NCBI GenBank assembly: GCA_030614035.1
Contig: JAUWKW010000017.1
Coordinates: 1-12,266 of the forward strand
DNA from: Chromatiales bacterium
GTDB lineage: Bacteria > Pseudomonadota > Gammaproteobacteria > Steroidobacterales > GCA-2729495
Length of the DNA: 12,266 bases
Reading direction: 5' to 3'
Shown here: positions 8,401 through 12,266 of the stretch, in pieces
How positions within the stretch are numbered: the stretch's first letter is position 1
Layout: every line of letters begins with the position of its first letter
Position numbers and translations under genes: made by a program
Notes under the pieces: generated by a model
The model's database searches: none
The model's input: the letters and a program-made list of their open reading frames with translations, nothing else
Told to the model about the DNA's origin: nothing

Positions 8401-9424
8401 GGTGCCGTTTGAGTTCGACCAGGGAATTCCGATGAAACTGGATATGGATCGACTGTTGCTGATGGATCCGGATCGAAGTGACTCCGGGATTACCGATCCG
8501 CGAACGCTGCCGCCGATTCAGGCAAAGATTGCCGAGTTTGCGATCGGCGAAGTGCGATTCGGCGCGCTTGAAGCGTCTGCGGTTTCGGTTCCGCAGGGGC
8601 TGCAAACAGAAAAGCTGGAAATAACCGGTAGCAGTTTTTCTGTAACCGGGGCCGGCGAGTGGTTGATTATTGAAGATACGCCACGCAGCCGGCTGCAACT
8701 GACGCTAGCCAGCACAGATGTGCTCGATACATTGGTAACCATGGGTTACGAACCGCTGATGGAAGGCGAGGTCGGCGAAGTTTATGCAGATCTTTCCTGG
8801 GAAGGTTCGCCTGGCGAGGGCTTTCTCTACCGTTCAACTGGTGAGGTCCGGGTAAGCGTCAAGAACGGCCAGCTGTTTGAGGTTGAACCTGGCGGCGGCC
8901 GGCTGTTGGGGTTGGTGAGTGTTACGGCCCTGCCGCGGCGCCTGCAACTGGATTTCAGTGACGTGCTTGACGAAGGCCTGGGCTTTAAGCGAATCAGAGG
9001 CGATTTTCGATTGGATAGCGGCAGTGCATACACCTGCAACCTTGGCCTTGAAGGCCCGGTTGCAGACATCGGCGTGGTTGGTCGGGCCGGCATTCGCGAT
9101 GAGGACTACGATCAACTCGCGGTGGTGCGGCCGCATATGTCGAATGCATTGGCGGTTCCGGCGTTTATTGTCAGTCCTGGACTGGGCGCCGCGATGTTAC
9201 TGATAAACAGGATTTTCCGAGAGCCGTTGAGCAGTATTGGTGAGTCCTATTTCCGCGTATCCGGGCCTTGGGAAAATCCGCTGGTCGAACCGGTGCAGCG
9301 CGCCGACATGGACCTGACCGCCTTTCAGGACTGTGAAAAAGTGTTGCCGGACATCACTCCGGATCCCAGCGAGCTGACAGTCGAGTTACCGGAAGGCTTA
9401 AACCACGATGTGCCACAGGAATGA
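5492..9424 (+). CDS. yhdP: YhdP-family AsmA-like envelope protein (phospholipid transport)
   Basis: YhdP, with TamB and YdbH, is a large AsmA-like protein anchored in the inner membrane and spanning the periplasm; E. coli genetics implicates the three in moving phospholipids to the outer membrane. The 1310-residue protein (E. coli about 1266) has a short basic N-terminus, a single transmembrane segment at about 11-31, then a long beta-rich periplasmic body with alternating hydrophobic strands, as expected of the groove-forming fold. The C-terminal part carries the AsmA-like region with KNGQLFEVEPGGGRLLGLVS and RRLQLDFSDVLDEG (about 1123-1160), then PAFIVSPGLGAAMLLINRIF and the ending VSGPWENPLVEPV, typical of YhdP. 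It sits between rng and nit-tldD, as in many gammaproteobacteria. The start ATG at 5492 lies 24 bases after rng and has only a weak ribosome binding site. Confidence 0.95.
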   Translation: MGRLFGKLLKWILPVVAAVVITLALLVGVARLMLPQVPLYRAEIRNWVQNATGFELDFRHISAGLSFSGPELRLSEATISWPQDGVTVLRADQIDVSLNLWVFMTDGLLIPGRIAVSGSRVELERSLDGSFYIQGQPWSSFTSIGGADAFDFDQLPTINVLVQDIEFSYQDLLSGAAPANFWVNRIQLVLEDGRVRLDGRVQPDPDFGRQLEISTDWPLELLTEAADATDLPEWKFYVAAEALDLDRWFTLWNDPDFPISSAKGDLSVWADFRGWQPSNITAELDLSALSLKQPNDLTELINRFEGLFEWQRRDAGWLLAANGLRRVRGDSAWPSSSFSVRYVDREPGSTKQISVQLSFLRLSDLMPFVRATIAEEILDELLPGEFQGDIEDATLQLELPVGQPLEFDARATFTDLGYTGMEPDQVLGGVSGSIVADQNGGQLQLDSFDVQFGLFNVFRAPVEVGRVSGLLVWRSSVGGHTILGNSVEVATSAASVRATFELTLPRDSGVPVIDLTATATISDVSGVLDFLPRRLPPKVLSWLDRAVIAGEVPRANIVLRGPLLGFPYGHGEGVFRVVMPVRNGILDYAPEWPRLVDASGTVIFDGVSIEGRDLAGKLLEMRYQDGHAQISDVRNGIIEVSGQGQTAMDEALDFIRASPIGRALQPRIEDVTASGTMQSDVQLVLPIKSIADYQVIGRFELQQATLGLNGIEDKLTDLVGVARLNNLEISAENLRGQLLDEPVRIQVRPMDVDAGDYSHVAWLNGTTPAQKTFTALGLPMSNYFSGDLKWRAAAFFPIRREETPVPFRLMIRTDIEQLASELPTPLNKIAGDPEIARVLIDFPQPGNIEIFGRLQRDITWAIGLLRLEEGWKVDRGAVHMGKAASSLPAEPGLELTGHLASARPADWFNLRGDDEQRRSRWRDIYREMIFHIDELFVFGQRFKNVELQAQRGIEGWEIEIESKLAVGELTVPFEFDQGIPMKLDMDRLLLMDPDRSDSGITDPRTLPPIQAKIAEFAIGEVRFGALEASAVSVPQGLQTEKLEITGSSFSVTGAGEWLIIEDTPRSRLQLTLASTDVLDTLVTMGYEPLMEGEVGEVYADLSWEGSPGEGFLYRSTGEVRVSVKNGQLFEVEPGGGRLLGLVSVTALPRRLQLDFSDVLDEGLGFKRIRGDFRLDSGSAYTCNLGLEGPVADIGVVGRAGIRDEDYDQLAVVRPHMSNALAVPAFIVSPGLGAAMLLINRIFREPLSSIGESYFRVSGPWENPLVEPVQRADMDLTAFQDCEKVLPDITPDPSELTVELPEGLNHDVPQE

Positions 9425-9445
9425 CAGGCCTGTAGCCGACCATTC

Positions 9446-9449
9446 GGAG
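9446..9449 (+). promoter_or_regulatory. Ribosome binding site of the nit gene
   Basis: GGAG lies 5 bases before the GTG at 9455 in the short yhdP-nit gap. It supports the GTG as the start rather than the later ATG at codon 9. Confidence 0.7.
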
Positions 9450-9454
9450 TCCAG

Positions 9455-10276
9455 GTGAGCACACTGGCAGCGGTGCAAATGAATTCTGGCGGTGATTTGG
9501 CCGCCAATCTTGATTGCGCAAGCAATTTGTTACAGCGCTGTGCACAGGCAGGCGCGGGTTTGGCAGTTTTGCCGGAAAACTTCTCGGGTATGCCAGAAAA
9601 CATGGCAAGTCGCAGATCGGTGGCCGAAGCCGATGGCAGTGGGCCGCTGCAGGAGTTTATTTCATCGGAGGCGAAGCGACTGCAGTTGTGGATCGTCGGC
9701 GGAACGATTCCGGTCCGTAGCGCAGATCCGGATCGACCGTTTTCGTCAAGTTACGTGTTTGATCATGATGGCAACTGCGTCGGACGATACGACAAAGCAC
9801 ATCTGTTTGATGTCAACATACCGGGCAGCGACGAGGCCTACCAGGAATCGGCATTTACCCAGCCGGGAACCGCGGCGCTGGTGGTCGAATCTCCCTGGGG
9901 CCGGCTGGGGGTGGCCGTGTGCTACGATCTTCGCTTCCCGGAACAGTTTCGGCAGATGTCATCGACCGGCCTGGATGTTGCTGCAGTGCCGTCCGCATTT
10001 ACCGTCCCGACTGGTCAGGCCCATTGGGACACGTTGCTGCGCGCCCGGGCCGTCGAAAACCTGTGTTACGTGGTCGCCGCGGCCCAGACAGGCTGTCATC
10101 CCGGCAATCGCGAAACTTACGGGCATTCGATGATTATCGGGCCCTGGGGCCAGGTCCTTGGCGATGCCGGCAGCAGCGAAGGCGTAATTACCGCCGCCTT
10201 CGACCGCGCCGGTATTGACGAACTGCGGCAGCGTTTTCCGGTACTGGCACACCGGTCTAGAATGGAGCATGAATAA
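9455..10276 (+). CDS. Carbon-nitrogen hydrolase, Nit1-like (probable deaminated glutathione amidase)
   Basis: This 273-residue protein belongs to the nitrilase superfamily, which hydrolyses amide or nitrile C-N bonds through a Glu-Lys-Cys triad. The triad is visible: E41 in [14 protein letters not shown]114 in [11 protein letters not shown], and C156 in [13 protein letters not shown]. The DKAHLFD and CYDLRFPE contexts are typical of the Nit1/YbeM branch, whose members hydrolyse deaminated glutathione, a side product of transaminases, to alpha-ketoglutarate and cysteinylglycine. That substrate is inferred from family resemblance; other omega-amidase-like activities remain possible. The start is GTG at 9455, supported by GGAG 5 bases upstream and by the family N-terminus (TLAAVQM). 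It lies 30 bases after yhdP and overlaps tldD by 8 bases, a yhdP-nit-tldD order I recall from pseudomonads. Confidence 0.92.
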   Translation: MSTLAAVQMNSGGDLAANLDCASNLLQRCAQAGAGLAVLPENFSGMPENMASRRSVAEADGSGPLQEFISSEAKRLQLWIVGGTIPVRSADPDRPFSSSYVFDHDGNCVGRYDKAHLFDVNIPGSDEAYQESAFTQPGTAALVVESPWGRLGVAVCYDLRFPEQFRQMSSTGLDVAAVPSAFTVPTGQAHWDTLLRARAVENLCYVVAAAQTGCHPGNRETYGHSMIIGPWGQVLGDAGSSEGVITAAFDRAGIDELRQRFPVLAHRSRMEHE

Positions 10277-11732
10277 GACTGTGCAATCCGAAGATCCCAT
10301 TGACATAGCCAAATCCCGCTTGCTGGTGCCGACTGGTCTCGACGAACAACATCTTGATCAGGCGCTGAACACCTTGCTGCAACGTGGAGTGGACACGGCG
10401 GATCTATATTTTCAGGTGATTCGTCACGAATCCTGGTCATTAGAAGATGGCATCGTTAAAGAGGGCAGCCACAGCATCGATCAAGGCGTGGGCGTTCGCG
10501 CCATGTCCGGCGAAAAGACCGGATTCGCGTATTCCGATGAGATCGTATTGCCGGCATTGATGCATGCGTCGCAGGCGGCCAGCGCCATAGCCCGGCAGGG
10601 CCAACAGGGCCAGGTTCAGGCGTGGCGGGCGCAAACGGGACACAGCTTGTATCCACCGCTGGATCCGCTGGCCTCCATAACGGATGCGGAGAAGGTTCAG
10701 TTGTTACAGGATGTCGATCGATCGACCCGCGCCGCGGACCCCAGGGTTGTGCAGGTCATGGCCAGCCTGGCCGCTGTTCACGAAGTCGTGTTGGTTTATA
10801 GCAGCGATGGCGTACTTGCTGCTGATGTCCGGCCGCTGGTTCGCATGAACGTTTCCGTGATCGTCGAGGACAACGGACGACGCGAGCAAGGTTACAGCGG
10901 CGGCGGCCGACGCTGTGGATACAGCTACTTCATGGAAGGGGACCGTCCTGCAGAGTATGGCCGCGAAGCGGTGCGCCAGGCGCTGATTAATCTGGAAGCG
11001 CAGCCGGCGCCGGCTGGTGAGATGGTGGTCGTGCTCGGTCCAGGCTGGCCGGGAGTGTTGTTGCATGAAGCGATCGGGCACGGGCTGGAAGGCGACTTCA
11101 ATCGCAAGGGGACCTCGGCATTTTCGAATTGCCTCGGTCAGAAAGTTGCGACTGAACATTGCACGGTAGTCGACGATGGCACTTTGGATGGGCGTCGCGG
11201 TTCCCTGAATATCGATGATGAAGGTACGCCAACGCGAATGACGACCTTGATAGAGAATGGGCGATTGTGCGGCTACATGCAGGACAAGATGAATGCGCGT
11301 CTGATGGGAATGGAACCGACCGGAAACGGACGTCGCCAGTCATTTGCCCATGCGCCAATGCCCCGGATGACGAATACCTATATGTTGCCGGGCCCTCATG
11401 ATCCGGATGAAATTATCGCGTCAGTTGATAAGGGTATTTACGCTAAAAACTTTGCCGGCGGGCAGGTCGACATCACGTCGGGCAAATTCGTTTTTTCAAC
11501 CAGCGAAACTTACTTGATTGAAGGCGGCAAACTCGGCGCGGCAATCAAGGACGCGACCCTTATTGGCGATGGACCATCGGTACTGCAAAAGGTCTCGATG
11601 GTCGGCAACGACCTGGAACTCGACAGTGGTATCGGTGTCTGCGGCAAGGATGGCCAGTCGGTTCCGGTCGGGGTCGGGCAGCCGACGCTGCGCGTGGACG
11701 GCCTGACGGTAGGTGGCGTACAGGGTGGGTAA
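10269..11732 (+). CDS. tldD: Metalloprotease subunit TldD
   Basis: TldD pairs with TldE (PmbA) to form a cytosolic zinc protease that processes peptides such as microcin B17 precursor and degrades the CcdA antitoxin in E. coli. The 487-residue protein (E. coli 481) shows the conserved N-terminal run [40 protein letters not shown] (71-90), the zinc motif HEAIGH (266-271) followed by [19 protein letters not shown] (315-321), and [17 protein letters not shown] (397-413), with C458 in GVGVCGK-like context. The frame is open from a TTG at 10215, but the ATG at 10269 fits the family length better. It overlaps nit by 8 bases; a GGAG (10264-10267) is only one base from the ATG, so initiation may rely on coupling to nit. 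No tldE/pmbA is visible in the window. Confidence 0.96.
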   Translation: MNKTVQSEDPIDIAKSRLLVPTGLDEQHLDQALNTLLQRGVDTADLYFQVIRHESWSLEDGIVKEGSHSIDQGVGVRAMSGEKTGFAYSDEIVLPALMHASQAASAIARQGQQGQVQAWRAQTGHSLYPPLDPLASITDAEKVQLLQDVDRSTRAADPRVVQVMASLAAVHEVVLVYSSDGVLAADVRPLVRMNVSVIVEDNGRREQGYSGGGRRCGYSYFMEGDRPAEYGREAVRQALINLEAQPAPAGEMVVVLGPGWPGVLLHEAIGHGLEGDFNRKGTSAFSNCLGQKVATEHCTVVDDGTLDGRRGSLNIDDEGTPTRMTTLIENGRLCGYMQDKMNARLMGMEPTGNGRRQSFAHAPMPRMTNTYMLPGPHDPDEIIASVDKGIYAKNFAGGQVDITSGKFVFSTSETYLIEGGKLGAAIKDATLIGDGPSVLQKVSMVGNDLELDSGIGVCGKDGQSVPVGVGQPTLRVDGLTVGGVQGG

Positions 11733-11827
11733 AGCCCCCATTGGCATGTGATACGGTGTGCCCTGTCGGGTGAAGCTCCCGGCGGGTTCTAAGAACAACA
11801 ATTTGCGGGGACAATCAACGCAAACGA
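11733..11827. other. Gap after tldD with an 11-base palindrome
   Basis: This 95-base gap holds a perfect interrupted palindrome, GTTCT-A-AGAAC, at 11786-11796 and a short CGGG/CCCG inverted repeat at 11767-11781. Neither is followed by a T-run, so I see no intrinsic terminator for the operon here. GGGG at 11807-11810 is far from the next ATG. The next gene could be read through from tldD or have its own unrecognised promoter. Confidence 0.3.
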
Positions 11828-12055
11828 ATGCGATTTTGGCTATCGAAACCGCTGTACGAAGCCGTTCCGTATCTCTATCTGATTGCGGGTCTGGCCGCCC
11901 TTATTGCGTCGCTGTACCTCGACTACTGGATCTGGCCGACAATCGGCCTTGTAGTGGGCTTTGCCTGCATCATCGGCGGGCTGGTGATCTGGCTGCGCCG
12001 CCGTGACTTCCGGCACAATCTGAAGTCTCCGGATGCCGAGGATTTCGACTCCTAG
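11828..12055 (+). CDS. Small two-helix inner-membrane protein of unknown function
   Basis: This 75-residue protein begins MRFWLSKPLYEAVPYLYLIA and has two hydrophobic stretches, at about 13-30 and 34-55, separated by a very short aromatic turn (YLDYWIW, 29-35). A basic cluster (RRRDFRH, about 57-63) follows, then an acidic tail (PDAEDFDS). The positive cluster after the second helix suggests both ends face the cytoplasm, a helical hairpin. I recall similar short proteins in Xanthomonadales-like genomes, annotated as hypothetical, but cannot verify this. The start ATG lacks a well-placed Shine-Dalgarno, and no earlier in-frame ATG exists. Codon use looks like that of its neighbours. No function can be given from sequence; its place after tldD may only reflect chromosome order. 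Confidence 0.75.
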   Translation: MRFWLSKPLYEAVPYLYLIAGLAALIASLYLDYWIWPTIGLVVGFACIIGGLVIWLRRRDFRHNLKSPDAEDFDS

Positions 12056-12061
12056 CTTGCA

Positions 12062-12102
12062 GTTGTGCGTTTTGAATTACTGGCCGCATGCGCTAGCACA
12101 AC
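12062..12102. repeat. Imperfect stem: 7-base inverted repeat upstream of the secreted-protein gene
   Basis: GTTGTGC (12062-12068) and GCACAAC (12096-12102) are exact inverted copies with a 27-base spacer that itself contains the palindrome CGCATGCG (12085-12092). No T-run follows, so it is not a typical terminator. It could be an operator or a structured leader, or chance. Confidence 0.25.
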
Positions 12103-12120
12103 GTACGAACATTAACGACG

Positions 12121-12125
12121 AGGGG
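12121..12125 (+). promoter_or_regulatory. Ribosome binding site of the signal-peptide gene
   Basis: AGGGG, preceded by G at 12120, sits 7 bases before the ATG at 12133. This is one of the better-placed ribosome binding sites in the window and supports the start. Confidence 0.7.
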
Positions 12126-12132
12126 ATTGATA

Positions 12133-12266
12133 ATGAAAACAGCAATGAGGTTCTTGGGAGCGCTGTCAGCCTTCGTGCTGCTGCTCGCGCCAGTGGCCGA
12201 TAGCTTCGCGGTCGGCTACGGCCCTGATCCCGGAACGCAACTAGCACAGCGTGACCGTGGGCCCGG
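12133..12266 (+). CDS. N-terminus of an exported protein of unknown function (cut by window edge)
   Basis: Only 44 codons are present before the right edge. The translation has a classic Sec signal peptide: a basic start (MKTAMRF), a hydrophobic core (LGALSAFVLLLAPVA, 8-22), and a likely signal peptidase I site after DSFA (residue 26). The mature part begins VGYGPDPGTQLAQRDRGP and is rich in glycine, proline and charged residues, so it may be a flexible linker or low-complexity start. The reading frame is supported by AGGGG 7 bases before the ATG. The 77-base gap to the preceding gene suggests separate transcription, but I could not identify a convincing promoter. The family cannot be named from this fragment. 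Confidence 0.65.
   Translation, partial: MKTAMRFLGALSAFVLLLAPVADSFAVGYGPDPGTQLAQRDRGP

Noticed and set aside
11719..11745. GGG/CCCCC pairing around the tldD stop as an intrinsic terminator
   Set aside because: The stem is short and irregular and no run of T follows.
12072..12100. TTGAAT as a -35 element for the secreted-protein gene
   Set aside because: No -10-like hexamer lies at 16-18 bases from it (AGCACA at 12095).
1..12266. CRISPR array, insertion sequence, tRNA, rRNA, toxin-antitoxin or defence genes
   Set aside because: I saw no regular direct repeats, transposase motifs, cloverleaf sequence or defence domains on either strand; the contents are core genome.

Overview
The window looks like a piece of a gammaproteobacterial chromosome. 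It is moderately GC-rich, densely coding and almost entirely on the + strand, with no mobile element, CRISPR array, rRNA or tRNA that I can see. Every long protein has a clear gammaproteobacterial counterpart. The order holA-nadD-rsfS-rlmH-maf-rng-yhdP-nit-tldD, a Trm112-family protein of the cysteine-poor long form, and a 75-residue two-helix membrane protein together suggest a lineage near Xanthomonadales or deep-branching relatives. That placement is an inference from memory of synteny, not a computed result.

Region 1 (1-719) is a divergent pair. On the - strand is a zur-like zinc repressor gene of the Fur family, cut by the left window edge. On the + strand is a small Trm112/UPF0434-family gene. 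The 90-base gap between them carries an AT-rich palindrome (GTTATA-T-TATAAC) that closely resembles the gammaproteobacterial Zur operator. The Trm112-like protein lacks the zinc-ribbon cysteines of the canonical family. This suggests zinc-controlled expression of a zinc-independent form and is the most interesting signal in the window.

Region 2 (808-3387) is a housekeeping block: holA (clamp-loader delta subunit), nadD (NAD synthesis), rsfS (ribosome silencing) and rlmH (23S rRNA pseudouridine-1915 methylation). Region 3 (3384-11732) continues without a break: maf/yhdE (house-cleaning nucleotide pyrophosphatase), rng (RNase G), yhdP (giant AsmA-like envelope protein implicated in phospholipid transport), nit (nitrilase-superfamily amidase) and tldD (zinc protease subunit). 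Gaps are 45 bases or less, with overlaps at nadD/rsfS, rlmH/maf and nit/tldD, so these nine genes probably form one long operon. In E. coli the two halves lie in separate clusters.

Region 4 (11733-12266) holds a small two-helix membrane protein of unknown function. It is followed by the start of a gene with a strong ribosome binding site and an N-terminal signal peptide, cut by the right edge. Apart from the Zur-box/Trm112 arrangement and the two unknown small genes, the window is conserved core genome. I found no evidence of a novel multi-gene system.
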